Part shown: piece after piece, positions 28,251 to 37,476 of the stretch | Layout of the letters: each line of letters starts with the position of its first letter | Numbering within the stretch: position 1 is the stretch's first letter | DNA from: Streptomyces corynorhini | GTDB lineage: Bacteria; Actinomycetota; Actinomycetes; Streptomycetales; Streptomycetaceae | Direction: 5' to 3' | Assembly (NCBI RefSeq): GCF_003346515.1 | Contig: NZ_QQNA01000112.1 | Location: 1 to 62,924 of the forward strand | Length of the DNA stretch: 62,924 nt | Position numbers and translations under genes: made by a program | Notes under the pieces: generated by a model | The model's database searches: none | Seen by the model: the letters and a program-made list of their open reading frames with translations, nothing else | Told to the model about the DNA's origin: nothing

Positions 28251-28967
28251 ATGGGCGAGAAATCACGGGGTACGGGCGGCGGCGGCGCGCACGGGAGCGC
28301 GTCCGCCGACGGCCCGAAGGCCACCCGCAGGGCGGTGCTGATCGGCGGCGCCGCCGCGGTGCTCGGCGGCGGTGTGCTGGCGCGCGAGGAGCTGTCGTGG
28401 GTGTGGCGGAAGGTGTCCGTGGGGCACAAGCCGCGCAAGGACGGTGAGCTGGACTACCTGCCCGCCCAGTGGGTGGCCGCCTCGTCGGCGAACTGGCGGA
28501 TGGCCGACCGCCCCGACGACTACCGGATCGACCGCGTCGTGATCCATGTCGTCCAGGGGAGCTACGCGGTGGCGCTCCAGGTCTTCAAGGACCCGGGCCA
28601 CGGCGCCGCCGCGCACTACGTGGTGCGCAAGGACGGTCATGTGGCGCAGATGATCCGCGAGCTGGACGTGGCGTACCACGCGGGCAACCGCGGGTACAAC
28701 GAGCGGTCGATCGGCATCGAGCACGAGGGGTTCGTGGAGAAACCGGAGGATTTCACGGACACGATGTACCGCTCCTCCGCGCGGCTCACCGCCGACATAT
28801 GCCACCGGTACGGGATACCGGTGGACCGTGAGCACATCGTCGGCCATGTCGAGGTCCCGGGCACGGACCACACGGACCCGGGGAAGAACTGGAACTGGGA
28901 CCGGTACATGAGGTTCGTACGGGAGGAGTCCGCACGGCAGAAGACGGCACGGGCACGGGCGGAGTGA
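28251..28967 (+). CDS. Secreted N-acetylmuramoyl-L-alanine amidase (Amidase_2)
   Basis: A 238-residue exported peptidoglycan amidase that cuts between MurNAc and L-Ala. The N-terminus has a Tat-like signal (KATRRAVLIGGAAAVLGGGVLA). The Amidase_2 domain follows from about residue 95, with Zn ligands suggested in VVIHVVQGSYA (first His) and GHVEVPGTDHTDPG (second His and Asp). ERSIGIEHEGFVE gives the catalytic-site strand. It is divergent from mnmA with 61 nt between starts, so promoters overlap there. A short ATG-proximal region has no strong ribosome binding site. Confidence 0.88.
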   Translation: MGEKSRGTGGGGAHGSASADGPKATRRAVLIGGAAAVLGGGVLAREELSWVWRKVSVGHKPRKDGELDYLPAQWVAASSANWRMADRPDDYRIDRVVIHVVQGSYAVALQVFKDPGHGAAAHYVVRKDGHVAQMIRELDVAYHAGNRGYNERSIGIEHEGFVEKPEDFTDTMYRSSARLTADICHRYGIPVDREHIVGHVEVPGTDHTDPGKNWNWDRYMRFVREESARQKTARARAE

Positions 28968-29000
28968 CCGCCGCGCCGCCGCGCCCCCACGACGCCGGGC

Positions 29001-29110
29001 CCGGCCCGATCCGGCATGATCAGGCATGATCCGTCCCGATCCGGCTCGATCCAGCCTGATCCGGCACGATCCGGCCCGGTCTGGCATGGTCCCGCACGAT
29101 CCGGACGAAA
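29001..29110. repeat. 10-bp tandem repeat, eleven units
   Basis: Eleven consecutive 10-bp units in register from 29001, consensus CCGGCNYGAT, with scattered changes (for example CCGGCATGAT, CAGGCATGAT, CCGTCCCGAT). It fills the convergent gap between the amidase and the cysteine desulfurase stop codons. Confidence 0.85.
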
Positions 29111-29114
29111 GGCG

Positions 29115-30278
29115 CTAGCTCAGCCCCGCGCTCCTGGCGCGCGCAACCGCCGGGCCGATCGCCTTCGCGACCGCCTCGACGTCCGCCCGCGTGGAGGTGT
29201 GGCCGAGGGAGAACCGCAGGGTGCCCCTGGCCAGCTCGGGGTCGCTGCCGGTGGCCAGCAGGACATGGCTGGGCTGCGCCACGCCCGCCGTGCACGCGGA
29301 GCCCGTGGAGCACTCGATGCCCTGGGCGTCGAGCAGCAGGAGCAGCGAGTCGCCCTCGCAGCCGGGGAAGCTGAAGTGCGCGTTGGCGGGCAGCCGGTGG
29401 TCCGGGTCACCGCCCAGCACCGCGTCGGGCACCGCGTCCCGTACGGCGGCCACCAGCTGGTCCCGCAGCGCGCCGACCTCCCGCGCGAACTCCTCGCGCC
29501 GCTCGGCGGCGAGCCGTCCGGCGACCGCGAAGGCGGCGACCGCGGGCACGTCGAGCGTGCCCGAGCGCACCTGGCGCTCCTGGCCGCCGCCGTGCAGGAC
29601 GGGTACGGGGGTGTACTCGCGGCCCAGCAGCAGGGCGCCGATCCCGTAGGGGCCGCCGATCTTGTGGCTGCTGACGGTCATCGCGGCGAGCCCGGACGCG
29701 CCGAAGTCCAGCTCCGTCTGCCCGAACGCCTGAACGGCGTCGGAGTGCAGCGGAATGCGGAACTCCGCCGCCACCTCCGCGAGTTCCCCGATCGGCAGGA
29801 TCGTGCCGATCTCGTTGTTGGCCCACATGACGGTGGCGAGGGCGACATCACCGGGATCGCGCTCGACGGCCGCCCGCAGCGCCTCGGGCGCCACCCTGCC
29901 GTACGCGTCGACCGGCAGGTATTCGACGTTCGCGCCCTCGTGCTCGGCGAGCCAGTGCACGGCGTCGAGGACGGCGTGGTGCTCCACGGGGCTGGCCAGC
30001 ACCCTGGTCCTGGCGGGGTCGGCGGCGCGTCGGGCCCAGTACAGGCCCTTCACGGCGAGGTTGTCGGCCTCCGTGCCGCCCGAGGTGAGGACCACCTCGC
30101 TGGGCCGCGCGCCGAGGGCCTCCGCGAGGGTCTCACGGGCCTCCTCGACGGTACGGCGCGCCCGGCGCCCGGCGGCGTGCAGCGAGGAGGCGTTGCCGGT
30201 GAGGCGGAGCTGGGCGGTCATCGCCTCGATCGCCTCCGGCAGCATCGGAGTGGTCGCGGCGTGGTCGAGATAAGCCAT
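29115..30278 (-). CDS. Cysteine desulfurase (NifS/IscS family)
   Basis: A 387-residue PLP enzyme that removes sulfur from cysteine as a persulfide. It begins [17 protein letters not shown] and has [13 protein letters not shown]. The PLP Lys is in [17 protein letters not shown], and the active-site Cys is on the mobile loop [19 protein letters not shown]. It resembles IscS group I in its short loop. It lies near mnmA and is the likely sulfur source for tRNA thiolation, though Fe-S work is possible. No clear ribosome binding site precedes the ATG. A 15-bp tandem repeat lies 100-240 nt upstream, where its promoter should be. Confidence 0.92.
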   Translation of the reverse strand: MAYLDHAATTPMLPEAIEAMTAQLRLTGNASSLHAAGRRARRTVEEARETLAEALGARPSEVVLTSGGTEADNLAVKGLYWARRAADPARTRVLASPVEHHAVLDAVHWLAEHEGANVEYLPVDAYGRVAPEALRAAVERDPGDVALATVMWANNEIGTILPIGELAEVAAEFRIPLHSDAVQAFGQTELDFGASGLAAMTVSSHKIGGPYGIGALLLGREYTPVPVLHGGGQERQVRSGTLDVPAVAAFAVAGRLAAERREEFAREVGALRDQLVAAVRDAVPDAVLGGDPDHRLPANAHFSFPGCEGDSLLLLLDAQGIECSTGSACTAGVAQPSHVLLATGSDPELARGTLRFSLGHTSTRADVEAVAKAIGPAVARARSAGLS

Positions 30279-30380
30279 GGTGCGCACGATTCTACGAGCG
30301 CGGACCCGGATCACTCGCAGCAGGCCCCGCGGCGGCCGAGAGCGGACGACGACGGCCGCGGCCCGCCGCGGCCGATCGCC

Positions 30381-30515
30381 CCGCGTATGCCCCCGCCGCG
30401 CATGCCCCGACCGCACGTGACCTGACCACGCACGACCCGACCGCGCATGTCCCCGCCGCGCACGACCCGACCGCACGCGCCCCTGCCACCCATGCCCCGG
30501 CCACCCATGCCCCCG
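30381..30515. repeat. 15-bp tandem repeat, nine units
   Basis: Nine in-register 15-bp units from 30381, each beginning CCR and close to CCGCGCATGCCCCGA (variants CCGCGCACGACCCGA and CCACCCATGCCCCGG). It lies between the thioesterase stop and the cysteine desulfurase start on the minus strand. An open frame through it reads only RGG-like residues and is not treated as a gene. Confidence 0.85.
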
Positions 30516-30543
30516 CCGCGCCCCGTTTCAGCCACGCGGGATT

Positions 30544-31377
30544 TCAGCCGCGCGGCGCGCGGGCCAGTTGGCGGGACTGGGCGACGAGGCGGTCGGCGCT
30601 GTCCCAGACCTCCGCGTCCTCCTCCAGGAAGCCGCCCGCCAGGTTACGGGTGGCGAGGGCGACCCGCAGCGGACCCGGTGCCGGGCGGCAGCGGACGTGC
30701 GCGGTCAGCTCGACCGTCGGCGTCCACCCCGTGAGCCCGAGGTCGAACGCGGCCGGCGGCAGCGCGTCCACCGTGAGCAGCAGCGAGAGCGGATCGGCGG
30801 CGCGCCCGTCCGCGAGGTCGAACCAGGCGCGCATCGAGCCCCGCCCCGAGGGCTCGCCGACGGCCCAGCCGACCGTGTCCGGGTCCATCCGCAGGTCGAG
30901 CCGGTCCATCAGCGAGAAGTCACCGGGCGGCACCGGCCCCTCGGCCGCATCGAGGCACCTCTCCCGGGGCGGAATCGCGGGCGGCTTGGCCGTGGTGCGC
31001 GTGTCGTCGGGCAGCGCGTCCAGGTCTCCGTACGAGGCGAGGACCCGGATCCGCTCCACCTCGCCGCCGTCCTCGGCGGGCTGGAAGACGGACGCCTGCC
31101 CGGTGGAGAGCGTACGGCCGGACCGTACGGTCTCGGTGCGGATCACGGCCGGGCCCGGCACCGACGGGCTCAGGTAGTGCGCCGAGACCGCGATGGGGTC
31201 GGGGTGCGGCAGCGCGTCCCCGAGTGCGCGGCCGACGACCGCGAGCAGATAGCCGCCGTTGACGACCCGCATCACCGTCCAGCCGGGCGAGAGGGTGACG
31301 TCGTAGACGCCCGGTTCACGGGGGACGACGGCGGTTTCCCGGTCGAACTCGCTGTCTCCGATGGATACCTGTGCCAT
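30544..31377 (-). CDS. Acyl-CoA thioesterase-like protein (double hotdog)
   Basis: A 277-residue protein of the TesB/4HBT_3 type, which hydrolyses acyl-CoA thioesters. The first hotdog half includes WTVMRVVNGGYLLAVVGRAL and AVSAHYLSPSVPGPAVIRTE, RSGRTLSTGQASVFQ. The second half includes TPTVELTAHVRCRPAPGPLRVALATRNLAGGFLEEDAEVWD with the acidic catalytic region. The length suits a fused double-hotdog. It starts with ATG at 31377 just downstream of an AT-rich stretch. Substrate is unknown. Confidence 0.8.
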   Translation of the reverse strand: MAQVSIGDSEFDRETAVVPREPGVYDVTLSPGWTVMRVVNGGYLLAVVGRALGDALPHPDPIAVSAHYLSPSVPGPAVIRTETVRSGRTLSTGQASVFQPAEDGGEVERIRVLASYGDLDALPDDTRTTAKPPAIPPRERCLDAAEGPVPPGDFSLMDRLDLRMDPDTVGWAVGEPSGRGSMRAWFDLADGRAADPLSLLLTVDALPPAAFDLGLTGWTPTVELTAHVRCRPAPGPLRVALATRNLAGGFLEEDAEVWDSADRLVAQSRQLARAPRG

Positions 31378-31448
31378 GGGACGTCACGCTACAACACGCC
31401 ACTACCTATCGGTAACTTAGTGGGCGCCCAGCAGCGGCTCACCGTCGC

Positions 31449-32120
31449 TCACGCTCCCGCCCCCTCCTCCTCGGCCGCCGCCGAGCGCCGGTTCCAGGCC
31501 CGCGGCGCCCGCCAGTGGAACCGCATCGCGAGCAGCCGCAGAACGAACGCGGTGAGTACGGCGAGGGTGCTGGTCAGCGCGTTCAGGGAGTCGAAGCGCA
31601 GGCAGAGCGCCACCATCGAGGCACCGACGATGGCCGGTACGGCGTACAGATCCCGGTCCCAACGCAGCAGCGAGGGCACCTCGTTGGCGAACACGTCGCG
31701 CAGGACTCCGCCGCCCACCGCCGTGGCCAGACCGAGGACGGCGGAGGAGGTGAGGCCGAGACCGTACTCGTACGCCTTGGTCGTGCCCGTGACACAGAAG
31801 AGGCCGAGCCCGGCGGCGTCGAAGACGTTGACCGCGCCCTGGATCCGTTCGACGTGCGGATGCAGGAAGAAGACCAGGGCCGTCGCCACCAGCGGCATGG
31901 AGAAGTAGCCGAGGTCGGTGAAGGCGGCGGGCGGCACCGCGCCGATGATCAGATCCCGCAGCAGCCCTCCGCCCAGCGCCGTGATCTCGGCCAGCACCGC
32001 CATGCCGAAGACGTCGAAGTTCTTGCGTACGGCGAGCAGCGCACCGGAGATCGCGAAGACGAAGATGCCGACGAGGTCGAGCGCGTGCTGGACGGAGGGG
32101 GTGAAAAAGTCGTGGAACAC
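31449..32120 (-). CDS. TRIC-type cation channel family protein (UPF0126)
   Basis: A 223-residue membrane protein with seven hydrophobic helices in two related halves. Each half has a glycine-rich kink: FAISGALLAVRKNFDVFG with GGGLLRDLIIGAVPP, and TGTTKAYEYGLG with GGGVLRDVFANEVPSLL. These are hallmarks of prokaryotic TRIC/UPF0126 channels, which pass K+ or Na+. GTG at 32120 is my choice. The longer frame to 32174 would begin inside the hairpin that ends the opp operon and adds residues without similarity. No clear ribosome binding site is seen, so the start is uncertain. Confidence 0.8.
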   Translation of the reverse strand: MFHDFFTPSVQHALDLVGIFVFAISGALLAVRKNFDVFGMAVLAEITALGGGLLRDLIIGAVPPAAFTDLGYFSMPLVATALVFFLHPHVERIQGAVNVFDAAGLGLFCVTGTTKAYEYGLGLTSSAVLGLATAVGGGVLRDVFANEVPSLLRWDRDLYAVPAIVGASMVALCLRFDSLNALTSTLAVLTAFVLRLLAMRFHWRAPRAWNRRSAAAEEEGAGA

Positions 32121-32157
32121 CCGGACATTGTGCAGGCGCGCCCCGGACGGCGCAGAA

Positions 32158-32216
32158 CGGGACCAGGGACGCACGAGATCGGCCTGCGCGGCCGGTCTCG
32201 TGCGTCCCTGGTCCCG
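32158..32216 (-). terminator. Long hairpin ending the opp operon
   Basis: Bases 32158-32184 pair with 32190-32216 over 27 bp, with a single T-G wobble and loop TGCGC; the outer 21 bp match perfectly (core CGGGACCAGGGACG). It starts 22 nt past the oppF stop and is one of the strongest hairpins in the window. Confidence 0.85.
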
Positions 32217-32237
32217 TGATTCCGTACGTCGGAGCGG

Positions 32238-33479
32238 CTACTCCTTGCCGGGGGCCTCGGCATCCGGGGCAACGGACCGCGCGGCGCCGGTCTCCGGAGC
32301 CTCCTGCTTCCCGGCACCGGCACCGGCGCCCGCACCGGCGCCCGCGCCGGCACCCGCGCCCGGCTCGGCCAGCTCCACCGTCTCGCGCGACGCCACCGAG
32401 ACCGTGTCCTGGGGACGCTGGTCCGGCGCGTTCTCCGGGTGGTGGCAGGCCGCCTGGTGACCGGGCGCGAGCTGGATCAGCGGCGGGTCGGTCGTCTTGC
32501 AGATCTCCGTCGCCTTCCAGCACCGGGTGTGGAACCGGCAGCCGCTCGGCGGCGAGATCGGCGACGGCACATCGCCCTTGAGCAGGATCCGGTCGCTCTT
32601 GCCGCCGCGCCGGCTCGGGTCGGGCACCGGCACCGCCGACAGCAGCGCCTTCGTGTACGGGTGCTTGGGCGACTCGTACAGCGACTTCCGGTCGGCCAGC
32701 TCGACGATCTTGCCGAGGTACATCACGGCGATCCGGTCCGAGACATGGCGGATGACCGACAGGTCGTGCGCGATGATCACGTACGTCAGGCCCAGCTCGT
32801 CCTGGAGGTCGTCCAGCAGGTTCACCACCTGCGCCTGGATCGACACGTCCAGCGCCGAGACCGGCTCGTCCGCGACGACCAGCTTCGGGTTGAGCGCCAG
32901 CGCCCGCGCGATGCCGATGCGCTGGCGCTGACCGCCGGAGAACTCGTGCGGGTAGCGGTTGTAGTGCTCGGGGCTGAGGCCCACCAGCTCCAGCAGCCGC
33001 TGCACCTCCTTCTTCAGGCCGCCCTCGGGCTCGATGCCCTGGAGCTTGAAGGGGGTGGAGACGATCCCGCCGATGGTGTGGCGCGGGTTCAGCGACCCGT
33101 ACGGGTCCTGGAAGATCATCTGGATGTCGCGCCGCAGCGGACGCAGCGCCCCTGCGGACATGTGGGTGATGTCCTTGCCCTCGAACTCGACCTTGCCACC
33201 GGTCGGTTCGAGCAGCCGGGTGATCAGCCGGCCCATGGTCGACTTGCCGCAGCCCGACTCACCCACCACACCGAGGGTCTCCCCCGGGCGGACGTCGAAG
33301 GACAGCCCGTCGACCGCCTGGACGGCGCCGACCTTGCGTTTCAGCACCCCTTTGGTGATCGGGAAGTGCTTCACCAGGCCGGTGACCTTGAGGATCGGCT
33401 CGGGCCCGTCCGACGCACCGCCCGCCGCGGCCCCACCCGTCGCGACCTGCTCCGGAATCTTCTTCGTCAGCTCAGTCAC
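32238..33479 (-). CDS. oppF: Oligopeptide ABC transporter ATP-binding protein, OppF type
   Basis: A 413-residue ABC ATPase powering peptide uptake. Walker A is GESGCGKST, the signature is [13 protein letters not shown], Walker B is [13 protein letters not shown], and the switch is [12 protein letters not shown]. The OppD/F C-terminal Cys region ([15 protein letters not shown] to ACHHP) probably binds an Fe-S cluster, as in some family members. The tail carries a run of Gly-Ala pairs (GAGAGAGAGAGA) coded by a 6-bp repeat near 32313-32363, absent from usual OppF. GTG at 33479 overlaps the oppD stop in GTGA. Confidence 0.92.
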   Translation of the reverse strand: MTELTKKIPEQVATGGAAAGGASDGPEPILKVTGLVKHFPITKGVLKRKVGAVQAVDGLSFDVRPGETLGVVGESGCGKSTMGRLITRLLEPTGGKVEFEGKDITHMSAGALRPLRRDIQMIFQDPYGSLNPRHTIGGIVSTPFKLQGIEPEGGLKKEVQRLLELVGLSPEHYNRYPHEFSGGQRQRIGIARALALNPKLVVADEPVSALDVSIQAQVVNLLDDLQDELGLTYVIIAHDLSVIRHVSDRIAVMYLGKIVELADRKSLYESPKHPYTKALLSAVPVPDPSRRGGKSDRILLKGDVPSPISPPSGCRFHTRCWKATEICKTTDPPLIQLAPGHQAACHHPENAPDQRPQDTVSVASRETVELAEPGAGAGAGAGAGAGAGAGKQEAPETGAARSVAPDAEAPGKE

Positions 33480-34510
33480 AGCTTCGGCGCAATCTCTTCG
33501 GTCCAGATCTGTTCCCGCTCCGCCTTCGACATGTGGCAGGCGGAGAAGTGCCCGTCGGTGATCTCCCGCAGATGGGGACGCTCGGTACGGGTGAGGTCGT
33601 CCTTGGGGACGTCGGCGTACGGGCAGCGCGGATGGAAGGCGCAGCCGGACGGGACGTTGATCAGACTGGGCGGGGTTCCCTTGACCGGAATGAGCCGCTC
33701 GGTCTGCTCGCGGTCGATCCGGGGCATCGAGCCGAGCAGGCCCCAGGTGTAGGGGTGCTGCGGCTGGTAGAAGACCTTCTGGGCGCTGCCCCGCTCGATG
33801 CAGCGGCCCGCGTACATCACCAGCAGCTCGTCCGCGATCTCGGCGACGACGCCCAGGTCGTGGGTGATGATGACGACCGCCGAGTGGAACTCCTTCTGGA
33901 GGTCCCGGATGAGGTCGAGGATCTGCGCCTGGACGGTCACGTCCAGCGCGGTCGTCGGCTCGTCGGCGATCAGCAGCTCGGGGTTGTTGACCAGGGACAT
34001 CGCGATCATCGCGCGCTGGCGCATACCGCCGGAGAACTGGTGCGGGTAGTCGTTGTAGCGCCGCGCCGGCTCGGGGATGCCGACCCGGTCCAGCATCTCG
34101 ACGGCGCGCTTCTTGGCGGTCTTCTTGTCGACCTTGTTGTGGACGCGGTACGCCTCCACGATCTGCGCGCCGATGCTGTAGTACGGGTGCAGCGCGGACA
34201 GCGGGTCCTGGAAGATCATCGACATCTTGTGGCCGCGCAGCCGGCGCACCCGCTCGGGCCCGGCGCCGATCAGCTCCTCGCCGTCCAGCCAGATCTCACC
34301 GGAGATCCTGGCCCGCTCGGAGTTGTGCAGGCCCATGATCCCGAGCGAGGTCACGGACTTGCCGGAGCCGGACTCGCCGACGATGCCGAGGGTCTTGCCC
34401 GCTTCGAGGTCGAAGCTGACGCCGTCGACGGACTTGACCAGGCCGTCGTCGGTGTCGAAGTGGATGCGCAGGTCCCGTACGGAGAGGAACTTCTTGCTCA
34501 CGTCGCTCAT
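33476..34510 (-). CDS. oppD: Oligopeptide ABC transporter ATP-binding protein, OppD type
   Basis: A 344-residue ABC ATPase, partner of OppF. Walker A is GESGSGKSV, the signature is [13 protein letters not shown], Walker B is [13 protein letters not shown], and the switch is [15 protein letters not shown]. The C-terminal Cys motif reads [14 protein letters not shown] to FSACH. ATG at 34510 overlaps the oppB stop in ATGA; a much longer frame on this strand reads through oppB in the wrong frame and is rejected. It is coupled on both sides by 4-nt overlaps. Confidence 0.93.
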   Translation of the reverse strand: MSDVSKKFLSVRDLRIHFDTDDGLVKSVDGVSFDLEAGKTLGIVGESGSGKSVTSLGIMGLHNSERARISGEIWLDGEELIGAGPERVRRLRGHKMSMIFQDPLSALHPYYSIGAQIVEAYRVHNKVDKKTAKKRAVEMLDRVGIPEPARRYNDYPHQFSGGMRQRAMIAMSLVNNPELLIADEPTTALDVTVQAQILDLIRDLQKEFHSAVVIITHDLGVVAEIADELLVMYAGRCIERGSAQKVFYQPQHPYTWGLLGSMPRIDREQTERLIPVKGTPPSLINVPSGCAFHPRCPYADVPKDDLTRTERPHLREITDGHFSACHMSKAEREQIWTEEIAPKL

Positions 34511-35517
34511 GAGAGCCTCACCCGGGGGTCGATCGCGGCGTACACGAGGTCCACCAGCAGATTGCAGAAGACGATGAAGAAGGCGGCCACCAGTGTCACG
34601 CCCATCACGACGGGCAGGTCGCTCTTGGTCACACCCTGGATGGCGTACGCGCCCATGCCCTGGAAGGAGAAGACGCGCTCGGTGATGACCGCGCCGCCCA
34701 GCAGCAGGGCGAAGTCCATGCCGAAGATGGTGACGAGCGGGGTGAGCGCGGCGCGCAGACCGTGCTTGACGACCACGTTGCGCTCCCGCAGGCCCTTGGC
34801 CCGCGCGGTTCTGATGTAGTCCTCGCCCATGGTCTCCAGCATTCCGGCGCGGGTGAGCCGCGCGTAGAGGGCGGAGTACAGGAAGGCGAGGGTGCACCAG
34901 GGAAGGACCAGGTTCCACGCCCATTCACCCGGGTTGTCGGTGAAGGGCACGAACTGGAGGTCTTCCCAGATCGTCCAGTGGAAGCTGAACAGCGCGAGGG
35001 AGACCAGGCCGGTGAAGAACATCGGCAGGGAGACGCCGGCGAGGGCGATGCCCATCGTCAGCCGGTCGAAGATCGAGCCCCGCTTGAGCGCGGAGAGCAC
35101 GCCGATGGCGACACCGGAGATGACCCAGATGACCGCCGCGCCGATGGCCAGCGAGAAGGTGACCGGGATGCGCTGGAGGATCTCGGGCCAGACCTCGACA
35201 TGGGTCTTGAAGGAGTAGCCGAAGCACGGCGCGTTGCAGACCGAGGGGTTGGGGCCGAAGTTGTACTCGGCGCCGACCACGATGGCCTTGATGAAGTGCC
35301 AGTACTGGAGGTAGATGGGATCGTCCAGCCCCAGGTTCGCCTTGATCGCGGCGACTGCGGCGGGGTCGGCCCCCTTACCGACGTACTGGGCGGCCAGCGA
35401 GTCGGTCGTCTGCCCGCCGAGGCGGGGCACCAGGAAGAAGATCGCGAACGTGACTGCGCTGACCACCAGCAGCAGCAACACCGCGGCGAAGACGCGTCGG
35501 ATGATGTACGCAGCCAC
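34507..35517 (-). CDS. oppB: Oligopeptide ABC transporter permease, OppB type
   Basis: A 336-residue permease with six helices. It starts MAAYIIRRVFAAVLLLLVVSAVTFAIFFLVPR, the usual OppB first helix. It has the EAA loop YIRTARAKGLRERNVVVKHGLRAALTPL, which contacts the ATPases, and ends [18 protein letters not shown]. An insertion with two Cys (NPSVCNAPCFGYSFKTH) lies in the large external loop. The start codon is GTG at 35517 without a strong ribosome binding site. A hairpin lies just upstream, between it and oppA. Confidence 0.92.
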   Translation of the reverse strand: MAAYIIRRVFAAVLLLLVVSAVTFAIFFLVPRLGGQTTDSLAAQYVGKGADPAAVAAIKANLGLDDPIYLQYWHFIKAIVVGAEYNFGPNPSVCNAPCFGYSFKTHVEVWPEILQRIPVTFSLAIGAAVIWVISGVAIGVLSALKRGSIFDRLTMGIALAGVSLPMFFTGLVSLALFSFHWTIWEDLQFVPFTDNPGEWAWNLVLPWCTLAFLYSALYARLTRAGMLETMGEDYIRTARAKGLRERNVVVKHGLRAALTPLVTIFGMDFALLLGGAVITERVFSFQGMGAYAIQGVTKSDLPVVMGVTLVAAFFIVFCNLLVDLVYAAIDPRVRLS

Positions 35518-35525
35518 AGCCGTGC

Positions 35526-35570
35526 GGTGCCGGGTCGTACGGGCGGGGTGCGCCCGTACGACCCGGCACC
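35526..35570 (-). terminator. Attenuating hairpin between oppA and oppB
   Basis: A perfect 20-bp inverted repeat (arms GGTGCCGGGTCGTACGGGCG at 35526-35545 and its complement at 35551-35570) with loop GGGTG. It ends 102 nt past the oppA stop and 9 nt before the oppB start, so it would keep binding-protein transcripts more abundant than permease transcripts. Confidence 0.8.
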
Positions 35571-35610
35571 TTCACCTGCCTTTCGGGGGGTGCTGTTTTG
35601 ATGTACAGGT

Positions 35611-35640
35611 GTTACGAGGCGTTACGAGGTGTTACGAGGC
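35611..35640. repeat. 10-bp direct repeat, three units
   Basis: GTTACGAGGC, GTTACGAGGT, GTTACGAGGC in tandem, between the oppA stop and the hairpin. A small palindrome GGCCCCG-AGGAG-CGGGGCC follows at about 35639-35657. Confidence 0.8.
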
Positions 35641-35671
35641 CCCGAGGAGCGGGGCCCCGAGGCGTTGCCTG

Positions 35672-37432
35672 CTACTTCGACGAGCCCATCAGCGTGTAGT
35701 CGTACATGCCGAGGTATGCCTCGGCGACCGTGACGTTGGTCGCCGACTCCGGGCGGTAGAGCAGGTTCTTGCGGTAGAAGAGCGGCACCGCGGAGGCGTT
35801 CTCCATGACGAGCTTGTCGACCTCGGCCCACTTCTCGCCGCGGGCGGCGGTGTCGAGGGTGCCGATGCCGTCGGTGAGCGCCTTGTTGATCTTCGGGTCG
35901 TTCAGCTCCATCAGGTTCGTGCCACCGGACGGCTTGATGGCCGAACCGTTCACGATCTGGTCGAGGAAGCCGTAGCCGGTCGGCCAGTCAGCACCCCAGG
36001 CCATCATCATGAGGCCGGCCTTGTTGTCGTGGACCCACTTGGGGGAGCCCGCGAAGTCGGTGAAGTACTTGTCGGCCGGGAACTGCTTGATCTCGGCGGT
36101 GATGCCGATGGTCTTCAGGCTCTGCTGGATCTGCGTCGCGGCCAGAACCTCGTCGGGACGGTCGGAGCGCGCGGTCAGCGAGGTCTTGAAGCCCTTCGGC
36201 TGCTTGCACGCGGTCAGGGCCTCCTTCGCCTTGTCGGCGTCGCCCTTGCTGCCCTCGGTCGGGTACAGGTCGAACTTCTTGTACCCGGCGACCGACGGCG
36301 GGATCATCGTGGAGGCGGGCTCACCCTTGACCGAGCCGCCGATGGAGTCGACCACTCCGGCCTTGTTCACCGCGTACTGCACGGCCTTGCGGCACTCGAT
36401 GTTGTCGAACGGCTTCACGTTGACGTTGATCGCCAGGTACTGGAGCGCGCCCGCGTAGGGGTTGTCCGTCTTGGCCTTCTCGGCGGCCTTGACGAGCACC
36501 TTCGGCTGCGTCTTGGACTGCAGTCCCGTGCCCTCGATACCGGCGGTGATCGAGTCGCTGAGCAGGTGCTCGTCGATCGTCGAGGCGTTGATGTTGAACT
36601 TCAGCTCGATCTTGTCGGGCAGCGCCTTGCGGATCGGGTCGGTCGCCGGGTCCCACTCGGGGTTGCGGACCAGGGTCGCGCCGCGGCTCTCGCTGTACGA
36701 GTCGAACTTGTACGGGCCCGAGGACACGATCTTCTGGACGTAGTCGGCGCCCGTGTCGGCCTTCTGCGGGACCGGAGCCGTCTGCGAGAACGCGGCCAGG
36801 TAGTCCATGTCCGCGAACGGCTTGTTCAGCTTGAAGGTGATCGTGTACTTGTCCGGCGTCTCGATGGACTTGAGGCCGTCCTTGGACTTGTCCTTGTACG
36901 GACCCTTGTACTTCTCACCGCCCTCCAGGTACGACTTGAAGTACGTCGGGCCGTTGGAGATGGCCTCGGGCGCGAAGTTGGAGCGCTCGACGGCGTACTT
37001 GACGTCCGCGGAGGTGATCTCGGTGCCGTCCTGGAACTTGATGCCCTTGCGGAGCGTGTAGGTCCAGGTCTTGGCGTCCGCGCTGGCCTTGCCGAGGGAG
37101 GTGGCCAGGTCGGGAACGACCGTGAGGCCCTCCTTGCCGGCGGCCGGCTTGAACGTCACGAGCGAACGGCCGTACAGGCGGGAGAAGTTCTGCACCCAGC
37201 CGTAGTACGTGTTGCCCGGGTCCAGGGAGTCAGGACCACTGGCGTGCTCGTACGTGACCGTCCCCCCCTTCTTGGTGCTGGCGTTGACGATGCTGCTCAG
37301 CCCGGCGTCGGCCTTCGCGTTGCCGCCCCCCTTGCCTTCACCGTCCTTGCTGTCGCTGCTGCCGCAAGCGGTCGCACCCAGCGCCACCGCCAGCGTGACC
37401 GCGATGGCCGAAGCTGTCTTTCTGCTGTTCAT
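35672..37432 (-). CDS. oppA: Oligopeptide-binding lipoprotein, OppA/DppA family
   Basis: A 586-residue solute-binding protein (SBP_bac_5) anchored by lipid. The signal MNSRKTASAIAVTLAVALGATACGSS ends in lipobox GATAC. A Gly/Lys/Asp linker follows, then the family opening GGTVTYEHASGPDSLDPGNTYYGWVQNFSRLYG. Later blocks include TLRKGIKFQDGTEITSADVKYAVERS and CRKAVQYAVNKAGVV. It delivers peptides to the OppBC permease. oppC lies 44 nt upstream in the same direction, so the order is C-A-B-D-F. It is not the bldK locus as I remember it, and peptide specificity is unknown. Confidence 0.92.
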   Translation of the reverse strand: MNSRKTASAIAVTLAVALGATACGSSDSKDGEGKGGGNAKADAGLSSIVNASTKKGGTVTYEHASGPDSLDPGNTYYGWVQNFSRLYGRSLVTFKPAAGKEGLTVVPDLATSLGKASADAKTWTYTLRKGIKFQDGTEITSADVKYAVERSNFAPEAISNGPTYFKSYLEGGEKYKGPYKDKSKDGLKSIETPDKYTITFKLNKPFADMDYLAAFSQTAPVPQKADTGADYVQKIVSSGPYKFDSYSESRGATLVRNPEWDPATDPIRKALPDKIELKFNINASTIDEHLLSDSITAGIEGTGLQSKTQPKVLVKAAEKAKTDNPYAGALQYLAINVNVKPFDNIECRKAVQYAVNKAGVVDSIGGSVKGEPASTMIPPSVAGYKKFDLYPTEGSKGDADKAKEALTACKQPKGFKTSLTARSDRPDEVLAATQIQQSLKTIGITAEIKQFPADKYFTDFAGSPKWVHDNKAGLMMMAWGADWPTGYGFLDQIVNGSAIKPSGGTNLMELNDPKINKALTDGIGTLDTAARGEKWAEVDKLVMENASAVPLFYRKNLLYRPESATNVTVAEAYLGMYDYTLMGSSK

Positions 37433-37476
37433 CCTGAGGAAAGCCCCCTCGATTGACCGGTGCGGCAGGGCCGCGA

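Noticed and set aside
29001..29110. Possible CRISPR array
   Set aside because: Units are contiguous 10-bp repeats with no spacers, and no cas genes are present in the window.
30311..30535. Arg-Gly-rich open frame across the 15-bp repeat
   Set aside because: Its composition is fully explained by the repeat unit; no ribosome binding site and no conserved sequence.
32121..32174. N-terminal extension of the TRIC-like gene
   Set aside because: Most of it lies inside the terminator hairpin of the opp operon and has no similarity to the family.
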